Assembly (NCBI GenBank): GCA_905221605.1
Contig: CAJNDS010002767.1
Coordinates: forward strand, 1 to 47,500
Reading direction: 5' to 3'
Length of the DNA stretch: 47,500 nucleotides
Source of the DNA: Symbiodinium natans
Lineage: Eukaryota > Sar > Dinophyceae > Suessiales > Symbiodiniaceae
The notes beneath the pieces were generated by a model. It was not told the origin of the DNA. It ran no database searches and worked only from the letters and a program-made list of their open reading frames with translations. This document shows positions 31,750 through 42,868 of this stretch, piece after piece (position 1 is the stretch's first letter; each line of letters starts with the position of its first letter). The position numbers and the translations under genes were made by a program.

Positions 31750-33086
31750 CTAAGTATCCTCATTACCAAAAACTCAAAAACCCTAAACACCCTAACGACA
31801 CATGGACTCGAGCTGCCTGGCATTTCAGCGCCGGAGGCTTGAAAAGCTTTACAGGAACGACAGCCCAAACTCTAAACCCCTGAGATCGAATGGCGCCGCG
31901 CACCTAGAAAGCCTTGGCCATCTCTCAATCGAAGAGTGCCATGAGCCGATTGGTGGTTAAACCTGGTCGAGCTACAGTCGGTTCTTGGTTGGATTCCCAA
32001 CACATTTTTGGGTTGCAAGGTCAAGTATCTGTGAAGCAGACCCTATCACTAACTTTGGTCAGGATTGTCAAGAACCAATTCTGGGGTTGAAAGAGGTCGC
32101 GTCCTTGGCTCAAATCTGAAAAGTGCGACTTTTTGAACTGCAATGCCCGAAGAGCCCGAAACACAACTCAGCGCGCGACTTTCATCTTCAGCAGAGTACT
32201 CAGGCTCCGGAGGAGGCCTCAGCGGATAGACACACATAGTTGTATACACATAGTTACACATAGCTTCAAGATTGAGGGAGGACAGCCTGCAATGTCGAGT
32301 TCGTGCTGATGCTGAAAGTGCTTATTTAATGGCTTCCCACACCACCGGGCAACCACCTGGTATCTGCGCTCTGCAAAAGGCCGAGACATGCCACCTAGAT
32401 CTCCGAGGTCGTCTTCCTCCTGGCAAATTGGGTTCCACTCCTCACACTAAGCCCCATAGCCCGCTACACAGAAAACCTGACGGTCGCAAGGACTTCAGGG
32501 CGCCGACGGGCACCAGCACCCACGGCATGGCACACAGCCCTGAGAAACCTAAAAAGCCTCGAAATGGTGTGTCGCAGTAGCATTGCACGCTGTCACCGAG
32601 GGCATAAGTTGCAAGTAGCCGATCCTCCTGACTATGTATTCTTGGTGTAGCAGTGCCAGTAGTAGGAGTCGTAGCAGGTGGAATGGGCATTGGAGTTTGT
32701 GTTGGACGATGGTAGTGCATGGTGCTTCAAGTCCTCCTGTGGCACTTGCCCATCTGGTTCTGGATTGTCACCTGCTCACGGCATGATCTCTTGCACACAG
32801 TCGCCGACATGTTTGGCAACTAAGCAGGGCTTGGTAAGAAAAACAACGCAGCAGTTTCCGAGATTTCTCCGTCTCTACAGCAAGCAAATAGCAGCTTCAA
32901 TCCGAAGTGTTTACGTGCTTCATGAGCTGACGAAGTTTGGCCCACATCCAAACCTCCTACCGAAAAGACAAAAAAAAGGCAGCAAGCTCTGCTCTCAACC
33001 ACTCTTAAGCCCCACAACCCCCAAGACGCACAAAGCGACACTCAAAAGCGCAACAGCCCAGAGGCTCCAGAGGCCTGGCTCCGGAG
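31750..33086. other. Unassigned; two competing weak frames
   Basis: A minus frame (32261-32049) reads EPEYSAEDESRALSCVSGSS to a TAG. A plus frame to a TAG at 32578-32580 reads KPDGRKDFRAPTGTSTHG, then MAHSPEKPKKPRNG. Each is protein-like and neither has a motif. The remainder shows nothing. A CCCTAAACACCCTAACG telomere-like word lies at about 31783. Confidence 0.25.
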
Positions 33087-33420
33087 TCAGCGGCGGCTTG
33101 TAGTGCTTCGAGGTGTCAATCCTGGGAGACGGAGTGAGAGAAAAGAACAGAAACAAAAGAGAAGCAAAGCCCCAGAACTCAAAAGGCAGCAAGGATGAAG
33201 TATGAACACATGCATTGTGAAGCGAGGGCCGAACTTCCCGTGCAGCTTTTCGAAGGTATCCTGACGTGTTACCCGGTAGAGCACGAGTGTCACCAATGGC
33301 CACCACACCACAGTACAAACTTTTAAAGTTAAAAGCCTCTCAGCTGTCTTGGCCTGCCCCAGACAGCACATCGGCTGGATGCAAAACGGTGTACACGCTT
33401 TGAAGCTGTCCGCTTATCCT
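33087..33420 (-). CDS. Open frame of about 110 codons, unknown
   Basis: The minus frame reads FCIQPMCCLGQAKTAERLL, VWWPLVTLVLYRVTRQDTF and EKLHGKFGPRFTMHVF before becoming leucine/phenylalanine-rich. The first 70 residues look coding; the later part is T/C-rich and may be intron. No domain is recognised. Confidence 0.3.
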
Positions 33421-33784
33421 ACCCAGCACCTCCACTCGCCACCCAACAAAACGTACACAGGAAGAGGAATCAAGTCTTCACAAAGGGTCCCTATACCGCA
33501 GTTCTCTGACACTTTACTCTGTAGAATCACCAATAGGTGGAGTTAGACGCACTAAGCACGCACGAGGCAAGTGCAGTGCACCGCCAATGCACCAAGTCAA
33601 GCATGATGGAGGGACTCCCGGAAATACAGCCAAGCTATATACTGGGTTCTGCAGCTCATGCAGCTCACAATGAGCTGTCACTTGCTGCCTAGGAACGGTT
33701 TGAATGCGCAGTGCAGGTGATCCCACAACACCAAAGCTTGCTTGCCTCTAGGCTGCCGAATTCGAGACCCTTAGATCAGATCCA

Positions 33785-34965
33785 TCCCAAGAAGGCCTTC
33801 GTCAGCTTCTGCGACTTCGTTGTCAAAGCCTTTGAGCATGTCTTCGTTTCCGGGGTATTGCAGATGCAGGGCTTCGTGGTTTTTCACGCACTGGGGTGCT
33901 CGGCTGCAGGGCGACCCGACGTGAGTCTCGAAGCCGATTTGGGCAGATTTGGAGGATACCCTTTTGCCCTGTTCTGTGGTGCCGACACGGTATTATTCAA
34001 GTATCTCCCATTTTCACTCCATGAAGGTTCTAATCGATTGTTCGGTCAGCTTCGACTCTTCAAGCAAGTACGGGATCGGAGTGCGATCCTGAAGTTCAAA
34101 GCTGGAGAGCATCACGGGAATGCACGCCTCCTCAACCTTGCTGGGGTTCTTCTTCAGCTCCTTCGAGTACTTGGTCTTGATCTGGCCCTGGGAGCAGGGG
34201 GTCACTAGACTCCAGGATCACTCGATCGAGCTGCAGCCGCTGAACTTTGCACTGCAAAACTCCCCAAGCAACGTGATCTAAGGAACCGACGGCCCCAAAG
34301 AGAGGGACCCCTCTATCCAGTTGTCCAGGTGGCTGCATGGCGCTACGTAATGCTACGTCTCTGATCCCTTGCAGGCTGTAAGCGATTCGCCCCTCTGAAG
34401 CTGTCTGCGACCCTGGCAGCACTCTTGTTGCGAAAGAAGGTCTGCACCTCAGGGAGTACCGGAGCCATGGACCACAACAGCCGATGCCTCACAATTCTAA
34501 AGCCACTGGACTTCTGAATCTGAAAACACAAAAAACATCAAAACACCGACTGACCGGTGGGCTCTTGGAAGCATCGCTGTAACGGGACTCTCCCGGCTTT
34601 CTGATACTGTGCCAGAAGGGCTGCAAGGCGTGCAGATTCAAGTTGGCAGGCAGGGTCAGGGTTACACGACGGTTTGCATCACTTTGTCTTCTGCCTGGGG
34701 CGCGCGCCAGGAACAAGTCCGTGCCATACAGGGACAATGCCTGACAGCCGCTGACGACGATTTGGGCGGGGCACGGGATTTGCGGACTGACGTCCAGGGA
34801 CAGGAAGCCAGGACAGCGGCTCGCTGCTAAGCTACACTGCTTGCTCAAGGGATCCAAGTTGATGTTCCAAGCTGATTGTTCTGTTTTTGTCGGTTTTCTT
34901 GGGTTGAGACCAAGCACAGCAAACCTACAGCATGTCGGGGTGCTCACAGGCTCCGAGCATTGCAA
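33785..34965 (-). CDS. Multi-exon gene, unknown function
   Basis: Minus-strand blocks: about 34830-34540 (PAQIVVSGCQALSLYGTDL, LTLPANLNLHALQPFWHSI), about 34500-34395 (VRHRLLWSMAPVLPEVQTFF, NKSAARVADSFRG), about 34350-34205 (QLDRGVPLFGAVGSLDHVAW), 34202-34014 (QIKTKYSKELKKNPSKVEEA, CIPVMLSSFELQDR, LLEESKLTEQS) and about 33930-33785 (CVKNHEALHLQYPETKTCS, TKSQKLTKAFLGW). The 34.0-34.2 block is lysine/glutamate-rich with strongly G/C-ending codons and ends near a possible GTGAAA donor. Fair evidence for a real gene pointing to the telomere; family not recognised. Confidence 0.45.
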
Positions 34966-35429
34966 ACTTCAGCATTCCTCATGGTTCACAGGCTGCAAAT
35001 ACCGCGAAACTGCATTTCTGGCTGTTCACAGGCATCAGGCACCACTGTAAAGAGCCAAAAAATGCAACCATTCTGGCCCTTAACAAATTGTGGGGTGCCT
35101 TTGGCTTGGCTTTGGTATGGCCGGGGACGGCTTCCAACATATGACGTGTCAATGTCGATCTGAACCGGCAGATATGCGATAGTTTGCAGACATTTCCTGT
35201 GGACAGTCGGAGAGTCTGACTGTTACGATGTTCGAAGCCCCAGAACAAGCCATCAACAATTATTGGAAAAGCAAATACCGTAACCCGCTAAGTAGCTTTT
35301 GGACGCTCGGAGTGCAATAAATCCCTGCCTCGTAGAACATCTGTGTCTCATTGGCTGTCCATTTGCACGCTGGCCTCGGTACTTTTTTTAGGGTCTCAAA
35401 AGCATCGCAAAAACAATCACTTCCCTCAA

Positions 35430-35985
35430 CCTCTCACGTCTCACTTGTGTCTTCGGAAAGTGCCGAGCTTAAGGAAGGATGCAAAGCCCTTGTTGTACCT
35501 TGGGCTTGAGAGCGCCCAAAAGCAGCTGAGCCTCTGGCGTCCTTTTGTAGGCACTGGAGTACTGACCTGAGACGGGACTCCCCAGTATCAAGCTGCAGCC
35601 GAGTGGCATGGCGATGCAAAGCTGCTCTAACAACCTTCGGCACTGTGAAACTCTGAGATTGGATGGTGAAGTTCTACACGGTTTCTGCTTGCCTTCCACA
35701 CTGCCTCATAAGCTTCAAAAAAAAGCTTCAAGAAAGCCGAAAAAGTCCTGAACATGAAAAGCTTCGTGACGATTCCTGCTTTCTCCTCGCAAGGTCTCCC
35801 AAAGGCTGAGCTCAAAACTGACCGCTTCTTGCACTCCTTGCCCCTGGGGCTTTGGATGGCTTTGGGGTGGGACCCTAACAGGGCTTCACGGGGAAAAGGA
35901 AGAGGACTCTGGACCTGCTTCGGCGCCAGTTTTGGGGTAAACTGCCATCCTTCGCCCAGCTTCCAAACAAAGCTGAAGCCTTAGG
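35430..35985 (-). CDS. Coding blocks, unknown function
   Basis: One minus frame stays open for about 117 codons from near 35980 to a TAG at 35627: SFVWKLGEGWQFTPKLAPKQ, then KECKKRSVLSSAFGRPCEE and FFEAYEAVWKASRNRVELHH. Downstream (about 35575-35510) a short exon candidate between TCTCAG and GTACAA reads QYSSAYKRTPEAQLLLGALK. The plus strand also has a 76-codon frame over 35754-35984, so strand is not certain. Confidence 0.33.
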
Positions 35986-35989
35986 CCAC

Positions 35990-36407
35990 ATAGTGGCGCT
36001 AGATGTTCTTGGGACACAGAAACCAACTTCGGGCTACAGAGCTTCTGCCGGCAAAGCTCTTCGGCTCCAAGAACTTCAGGGTTAGAGCTTAGAGCTCATG
36101 CAATCAGGTCGCTAGCAGAAGGTGTCGCTCATTGTCGCTAGTTGTGAATGGTCGGAGAATCGGAGCAAGAAGCGCGAACCCGAGTTGCATTGTTTGTTCG
36201 CTCCGATTGCTTTGTGGGCTTTGAGCGGGCAAGCTTTTGCAGGCCTCCTGAATGGGGTCTTCGACATTTGCCTGGGTCAGGGCCGGAACATGTGAAAAAC
36301 AAGCATAATTAATCAGATGAAGCTGCACAGTCAAATCTACGACTGGACTAGTTCTGGTCTACGGGCCCATACTAATATAACAAAAACATATGCACATATA
36401 TGATCCG
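35990..36407. other. No gene seen
   Basis: A minus frame ends near 36104, but no motif or codon signal supports it. The right end becomes AT-rich before the C/G-homopolymer block. Confidence 0.4.
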
Positions 36408-36640
36408 CGGCCGCCCCCCCCCCCCCCCGCTTGTATGTGGTACCCCACCCCCCCCCCCCCCCCCCCCAACCCCCTAAACTCCTAAACCGTTAACCCTGAC
36501 CCTAAACCCTGAACTCTAAACCCTAAACCAACCCTAAAACTCGAAGCTCGAAAACCAACCCACAACCACACCACAGGGGGGGGCGGGGCGGGGTACCATT
36601 GGAGGGGGGGGGAGGCCCTACCCCCCCCCCCCCCCCAAAG
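36408..36640. repeat. C/G homopolymers bracketing telomere-like tract
   Basis: In order: GCGGCCGC then C15 (about 36414-36428), GGTACCCCA then C20 (36439-36467), degenerate CCCTAAAC/CCTAAACTC words (36468-36540), a CCAACC-rich spacer, then a G-rich run ending GGGGCGGGGTACC (36576-36597), another G run (36604-36612) and C16 (36621-36636). GGTACCCCACCC and GGGGCGGGGTACC face each other as an inverted pair around the telomere-like part. Confidence 0.75.
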
Positions 36641-36649
36641 CAACTAACC

Positions 36650-37140
36650 CTGTACCTAAATCTTGTCGTTATCCTTAAATTTATTCCCTTAACGTTGGCT
36701 CCCTAAATCCTCCGTAAGCCCAAAAAGCGGGTGTCCTGAACCCAAGCCCTGCTCGCCAAAGCTTACAGAGCGGGATCCCTAGGTCTTGTTCCCTAAATCG
36801 TATTTCCCTAGTCTTAAAAAAACCATGAGGCAAGTGGTCCCTAATTCCTAAAGAAAAAGCCCCGAAATCCCCAAAAATGGAACCCGTTCCCGAATCCGTT
36901 TCACTACATCCGAAAGAGCGGGATCCTCAAATCGAAGTCCTACTCCCAAAGCCCGAAATTTTCAAAGAGGGGGATCCTAAAGAGAAAAGGCCCGAGGAGA
37001 GCCCTTAAATCGTAAGAATGCGAACCCTCTTCCGTCCAATAGCTTCGTTGCACTGGGTTTGCCAAGGAGTGCCCAATGCCCCTGCGAACTTCAATGCAGA
37101 AAGTTAAGTGCGAAACAGATGCCCTTTGGTACAGGGTTTG
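36650..37140. other. Low-complexity-edged unique DNA, no gene
   Basis: Repeated GGGATCCCTA-like and AAAGAGCGGGATCC words (about 36770, 36912, 36966) recur loosely, with several CCCTAAATC words. No coding frame stands out. Confidence 0.4.
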
Positions 37141-37320
37141 ACACACACACACACATATAATATATATGTATATATTACATTGACATTTATATTTCTATTT
37201 TTTATTTATATCTATACATATACATATATTTATGTATTTGTTTATACATATATACATATATACATATGTATATATATATATACACATATATATATATACA
37301 TATACATATATATGTATAAG
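37141..37320. repeat. AT/CA microsatellite tract
   Basis: CACACACACACA (37142-37153) is followed by TATA, TATG and CATATA words to about 37318. The plus-strand tyrosine/isoleucine frame across it is not a gene. Confidence 0.85.
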
Positions 37321-37661
37321 CAACTTCCCCTCCGTCCATGACCTACCTGGCCAACCTTGCGGCTATGGTCGATTTTTGCGTTGCCTTGTTGCGTATCCTT
37401 ATGGCCCTATGGTCTTGCTTAGAGACTGTTTATGCACGTACTTCAGTACTTGCCACTGCCGGGCAACGGTTTATACTCACTCACTTCTCGCTCTTGACAC
37501 AAGTACAGTCAAACATCTTTGGTATCATTGTGTAGTTGAAAGACTTTAAACTAATAACATGGCCCTTCATTTAAACATAGTTTGCTTATCTAATGAAACA
37601 CTTCCTTGAATTCTGCGCAATTCAGTCGAATTTCGCAGCGTGCAAACTTACAACTTTCGGC

Positions 37662-38125
37662 TTAGTTCATGAGTGCACACAACAGGTGGCTATGAGATGA
37701 CTTCAACTTAATCAGAAAATTCACGGCCCAGATGGCCTTTTCAACACATAATTTGGCTTTAGTGGGAACTCCGCCGTTGCTTTTTGAAGGCGTCGGCGCC
37801 TGAGAGAAGCTAATTTGCGCATCGATTGTCCCAGATTGCTGTCCGTCATTCTCTTCTAACATTCTGGGCCACTTCTACAGCGCATTTTTATTTAATTCAG
37901 GCGCCTCCCTGCAAAGGGGTCTCGCCATAACCTGGGATATATGCTTGACCTCCATTCATGTTCTTCGGTGCAAGTAAACTTCTCAATTTTTGCTGAGGGA
38001 CTCTTACTTTCATTTTGAATATTAGTTTGCAAGTTCTCTTCGTTGAATAAAGAACATGTGCTATTTCCGTTCAATGCCAACAACGTAAACAAAAGTAGCA
38101 CCTGACTATCATGATTAAGCTGCAT
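37662..38125 (-). CDS. Small secreted-looking protein, two exons, 125 aa
   Basis: Exon 1 (38125-37950) starts at an ATG preceded in frame by a TGA. It opens MQLNHDSQVLLLFTLLALNG, which has the hydrophobic core of a signal peptide. A GT donor at 37949 and CCCAG acceptor ending at 37864 define an 86-base intron. Joining TGGAG to AATG keeps the frame (EEHEWRMLEENDG), and exon 2 (37863-37662) ends at a TAA: TKAKLCVEKAIWAVNFLIKL, HLLCALMN. The mature part would have about 100 residues, four cysteines and one N-x-S site. Codons are less G/C-ending than in the genes nearer the telomere, matching the AT-richer surroundings. No family is recognised. Other introns or 5' exons cannot be excluded. Confidence 0.5.
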
Positions 38126-39235
38126 TTGGGTTTCATGAACTGAGCTCGTGTCCAGTCATGTCTGTTCTGCAGAAAAAATATGCTGAGAAGAGGCCAAGAT
38201 CTGAAGTTCAAGATGTTGTTAGGCTGAGAAGCCAAAGCGTTGAGGATCCAAGATCCAGGGGACGGGAGGGGGTGCCCCGGAAGAGGGCTTAGGCAGGGGA
38301 GGGGCGGGGAAAGGGAGGGGGGTAAGGAGAGGGGTGGATTTCTCCTGGTTTCTGGGCAGAAGCGTGGGTTTTGCCACCCGATCTTCATGGCCTCCGGGAA
38401 GGTCATGGGGGTTGGGGCGAGCTGAAAAAGACTACAAGACTACGGTAGGTCATGGGGGGCGGGGGGTGCAGGGCGGAGGTGTCCATAGTTACCTGCCAAC
38501 ACAAAGCTCCGGAATTTAGGTTTGTGTTTATTTGGCAGTTTTGGGAGGGACGGAGGAACCATCAGCTATACTCAACTGTCTCTATTCAAATCAAGGCCCG
38601 GGGTCAAGATTCGGGATTCAAGTTGCTATGTATGGAAGGTTTTTGCAGGCCTTTGACATCCCCATATTCCAGCACATGGCAAGAAACATCTTTCTTCTGA
38701 TTGAAAAGAAACTGAAGAGTTTGATCGGTTTATCGTCCGATGTAACATGGACAAATTTCCTAGTTGTGAAATGGGAAATACAAGTCTGTTTCGACTGTAG
38801 GGACCATAAAGTTTCAACTTCAAACTTCAATCATATCAAAAGTTCACGAAACTAAAGACATAGGAAGGCTATGGAAGGCTTAAACTCGATGAGCAATGGA
38901 CAGGATGCTATTGTATCATGAGGGCAGTCTTGCGAATGTCAGTTCGTTCACAGAACTTTAGGTGCAAATTGGGGGTGCTGGGAGCCAGCCCTTTGGGCGT
39001 CAAGGACAGCGGGTGGTGACGGGGCGCGGGGGAATAAACATGTTCATACATGATGCAAACAAACAAAACGCATATTATATATGTAGGTTCTCACCATCTA
39101 GATCCGTATACACGAGTTCGTTCGCATACGCCTAGCAACAACAAGCGGCTGCCAAAATATGCCCCAGTTGCTAGGTTGCGCGAGAGGCTGGACTGGTTGA
39201 GCACGATGTTGCCGGACTGCCGAGATGGGCTTCAG
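38126..39235. other. Probable divergent strand-switch region
   Basis: To the left the best frames read minus, to the right plus. The stretch contains a G/A-rich tract (about 38240-38340), a plus frame at 38532-38855 (FGIQVAMYGRFLQAFDIPIF, then LIEKKLKSLIGLSSDV) that may be coding, and a plus frame at 39050-39244 (LPKYAPVARLRERLDWL). No promoter motif is recognised. Confidence 0.35.
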
Positions 39236-39429
39236 TTGTCGTGAAGGACTGGGGATTGAATTTGGGGGAAGCCATAGCGGTTGCAGGGCATGCCTTGCAT
39301 GACTCCGTTATGAACAAGAGCTTCGTCTTGTGGAATCGTCATAGCATCTCAGACCACAACGCCAAAGCTGTGAAGCAAGGGCCAGACAAGCAGATACTGC
39401 CTTTTCGAGATAGTGTACAAGAGATGTGA
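39236..39429 (+). CDS. Plus-strand exon, unknown function
   Basis: After a CTTCAG acceptor the frame reads VVKDWGLNLGEAIAVAGHAL, HDSVMNKSFVLWNRHSISD and NAKAVKQGPDKQILPF to a TGA. The sequence is balanced in charge and hydrophobicity. No domain is recognised. The frame ahead (39050-39235) may be the previous exon. Confidence 0.38.
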
Positions 39430-40019
39430 AAAGCCAACATCGCCGTATCATTCTCATCAAGCGATGATTTTGGAGCCTCACCTGTCTTGGGCAGCGAACG
39501 GCGTACCACATTACTGTACATTAAGCCTGTCCAGGTGAGCTTAATGCAGTCAGCTGAGCAATGCGAGCGACGTACTTCCAACAGTGCAACATGTCCTTCA
39601 ATATGACCTTTAAACCTTCAGCCTGATAAGTCTCTTCTGCAAATTCTTAGTACTTAGTTGTCAGGCCTCGTCCAAGCAAAGCTGCGGGCCCAGAGCCTGA
39701 GGCGGATTCGTGGCCTGGCGAGAGGCTGTTGTGCTCTTTTGTGCTCTTCTGGATTATGTTGGTTTTGGGCTTTCCTTCTTGATGTTAAGGGGTGTGCAGG
39801 CGGGCTTGGGACTTGCCTCCAGAGAACCAGAGAACACACTGTGAGCAGTGGACATTCAGCGTGCCTCCTCCACCTCAGCTCCAAGTGGTAGCCCCAAGCC
39901 CGAAAAGCCCTGGCTTTGGTGGCTGCTGGGGGATATCAGGGGGATGTCATGGCATGTCAGTTTAGGTTTCAGTATGGGCGGGTCACTGAGTCGACTTGTA
40001 GAGGCTGTAGAGGGTCCAG

Positions 40020-40226
40020 GGCTACGGGGAGTATTCAGCTTATGCCAGATGGAACCCGAAACCCTACCGTGTTTCTGAACTTCTTAGAAACAAGGTTGCA
40101 TCAGAATGCATCTACAAGAGCTTGGAACCTTCGAACTGCCCCGTACGGTCAGTGCAGCAAGAGCTCATCTTTTTGAGCGCGGAGCTATCTGGCTGGGCTG
40201 CCCTACTTTGCCAGGCCATGGCTTAA
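40020..40226 (+). CDS. Plus-strand exon, unknown function
   Basis: After GGTCCAG the frame reads GYGEYSAYARWNPKPYRVSE, LLRNKVASECIYKSLEPSN and VRSVQQELIFLSAELSG to a TAA (69 codons). It is charged, helix-prone and lacks the arginine/proline/serine bias of chance antisense frames. No domain is recognised. Confidence 0.4.
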   Translation, partial: GYGEYSAYARWNPKPYRVSELLRNKVASECIYKSLEPSNCPVRSVQQELIFLSAELSGWAALLCQAMA

Positions 40227-40399
40227 AAACCATAATTGCCTCGAAACCACTTCGAATGCTTTGGGGTTTGGGACTGGGAGACTTGGGACGAATCCAGCAG
40301 ATCCTGTTCCGATAAGGATTTGATGCAGCATGCTATCTGAACTTGAAGCGCCCGCTCATTATATCCTCATGTCCAAGCTCCTTCAGAAAGCGCTCGAGT

Positions 40400-41001
40400 C
40401 TACCTAGCCGAACACAGAGACAGAAAGTGTTGGTTGCTGTGGTTGCTGATGGTTGGCAAAGCAGCACAGGCACGCTTCGTAAAGCGATGTGAAAGTGAGA
40501 GCCGTTGGAGCATAGATCTGGCTGGCATCACCGCATAATGCTCCAGTAGGTTCAAGACATGACTGCCCCATGAGTCTGGACACGCCGCCAAGGTTTCTTT
40601 CGGACTTTGTATTGGAGGTCTGGGAAGGTATGAGAATCTGAGAGCATAGGCTCTTGGTGAGTGCAGAAAAAACAGGGATGCCTGAAAATACACTGTTGAG
40701 ATGGGTGTAGCAAAGTGAGTCTTCTGGGTACTCTCCAGTGGATTGAAGCTTTGAAGACCCTTCTCCACTCGTCGAATCCGACCCGATAGAGGTCTCTGAG
40801 GCACGCCGTCCGTACGGAGAAGTCCAAACTCAGAGGGCCCGTGAGGAGTAAAGACTTCTGGGAGCTTGCGGGAGCCTGGCGATGTGCCCCCAAATGGATC
40901 GCGAGACACGCGATTAAGTCTGCTTCAGGTCGGATCTGCACGTTTAAGACGGCCAACATGTGGTCGGGGTAAGTCGAGGGCGAAGGGTAATGTTTCACCA
41001 T
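40400..41001. other. Overlapping frames, strand unresolved
   Basis: All three minus frames are open for 50-170 codons over parts of this stretch. One reads ETSIGSDSTSGEGSSKL, another LRDLYRVGFDEWRRVFKAS. A plus frame opens from about 40866. No motif decides between them. Confidence 0.25.
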
Positions 41002-41098
41002 CCACTACTGTGGCATCACGGGCTTCGACCCCAAAAAACACCACACCTCACTCAAATCTTGCACATCCTGGGATAGTCAGCAGGGCATCTTGCTACAG

Positions 41099-41301
41099 TA
41101 GTGCACCTGTGAAGCAATTCATCGACATACAGCCCATACCCGGAAAGCCCTGGATGCAGGCTGTAGAACCGAACTCAAACAGGCCTGTATCATGACAACA
41201 AGCCGGGTGGTGACAGTGAAATCTACCTCGATGCAGCACCAAGAACACGGCAGATTTGATATGTCGGGGTTCTGTAAATTGATTGCCTCGCCATCGCCTT
41301 A
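41099..41301 (+). CDS. Plus-strand exon candidate, unknown
   Basis: After CTACAG the frame reads CEAIHRHTAHTRKALDAGC, TELKQACIMTTSRVVTVK and SMQHQEHGRFDMSGFCKL to a TAG. Third positions are only about half G/C and a minus frame overlaps (41423-41223), so confidence is low. Confidence 0.27.
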
Positions 41302-41461
41302 GGCTTCTGTTCTAGAAGTGGGCACCAAAGGTGGACCCAAGTTGGCAGTTGAAAGCTCATCAGCTTTGAGAATCTTCTCGCAGGCTCCACAACAAGCTCA
41401 GCTGGCCGAATCATGTACCTCACTCATCTGAATCCCTTCAAACATATGGTAGTGAATCTAG

Positions 41462-41629
41462 TGGCGCTGCAGTAGATGGGCGTACCTTGTGGCAGCAGGT
41501 AGGAAAACAAGCGACGCTGCCGCGAAGCTCACCCAGAGCCCTGCCTTTGAGCAGGATCCAATTCCATACTCGAATTTACTGAAGGATTGTTGCCATATGA
41601 TTGGAGGATTGTCGTCAAAAGCTTCATAA
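41462..41629 (+). CDS. Plus-strand exon, unknown function
   Basis: After ATCTAG the frame of 56 codons reads WAYLVAAGRKTSDAAAKLTQ, SPAFEQDPIPYSNLLKDC and MIGGLSSKAS to a TAA. It is soluble and alanine-rich. A later plus frame (to 41895) ends YLQFETQYEYEARVEHPEL and may be a following exon. Confidence 0.38.
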   Translation, partial: WRCSRWAYLVAAGRKTSDAAAKLTQSPAFEQDPIPYSNLLKDCCHMIGGLSSKAS

Positions 41630-42054
41630 CACAGGCAGTAGAAAGGTCATGACAGCCTTGGCATTTATTCCATTCAATGGGTTGCGGCAATCCTCCGTTG
41701 CTTGGCCCAACCGCCCTCGGCGCGAGCCATGGCATCCTTCAGTGCTCAGCTCATGCACACGGAGGCCTGAACTTCTGCAGCATGTATCTTCAGTTCGAAA
41801 CACAGTACGAGTACGAAGCTCGAGTTGAACACCCTGAACTGTTGACACGCAGAGCAGTGTTGCGCTCACGTCTCTACATCCAAGATGCTACATGATCATG
41901 CAGGGGCAGCTGCTTCTCGTAAAGTGAGTAAAGGTACCGGCAAGTTACAGCTGCACAGTCCTCGCAAACCGCATGGCGTAACTTAAGAATAGAGGCACCA
42001 CCAGAAAGACCCTGTCTTGACCAGGCCCAATCTATGCCTTAATCGTCCATTCAA

Positions 42055-42490
42055 TGCCCTGAACCCATCATTGCCTGTTTGGCCGCCTGTCCAGGCTCCT
42101 CGCACAAAAGGCCCAGGCCTTATCGCCACCAAAACTTCATGGGGGCCTTTCTCAGAGCTTTGTTCGCTCTGGGGACCGCAGTCTGCAACAGCAGCCTGCG
42201 ACTGTACGTGAATCGATGAAGCCTAAGCTTTCTGCTTTCTTTATCAACTTGTTCGCCTTGGTTGAGAGACAGGATCCAAATCCTGGAAGGTCTCAAGGTG
42301 CCGTTTGGGGATTCCTCGGCCAGGTTACCTGTTCCCTTTTGCCCCTGAACGTACTTGCCCAGGGCGGAGAAGCATGAGCAAACATGGATACCGTTTAGAA
42401 AGGTTGCCCAAAAAGCCTCAAAAACTGCAAACAGGAGCACTGCATACGTACTTTACTAGCATGACAGGTCCAAGAACACTCTCAACGTGA
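42055..42490 (+). CDS. Two plus-strand exon candidates
   Basis: The first block (42055-42218) reads CPEPIIACLAACPGSSHKRP, then FMGAFLRALFALGTAVCNSS, to a TGA; the FLRALFALGTAV part is hydrophobic. The second (about 42290-42490) reads LGIPRPGYLFPFAPERTCPG, then KHGYRLERLPKKPQKLQTG, to a TGA. Whether they belong to one gene is unknown. Confidence 0.3.
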
Positions 42491-42868
42491 ATGTGCATGG
42501 GTTATTTAGTTACTTGCAGTTCACTTCAAAACATCTGGCCGTCCCATGAACACTGCCTGGGAAGACTGTCCGCAGTTACTCAATACCGCGGACAGCACCT
42601 GGGTGATCCGCTGACCCAGACTCCGGATGGCTTGTTCATGTTGAAGTTTCACGCAAGATCAGAAATCAATCTGCATAATTTCGGCAGATCTGCAGATCCT
42701 TCATCTGGGTGCTTGGGTCAAGGTACACATCTGGCATGTCTCCTGGCCACTTGTAGGGAACACGTTGTGAGAGCTTGACAATTTTTGTGGGCGAGACAAT
42801 CGGAACTGCAGCGTCCTCTAAGCCTCTAACCCAGAATAATAGGACGTAGTAGGACGTGCAACTTACAG

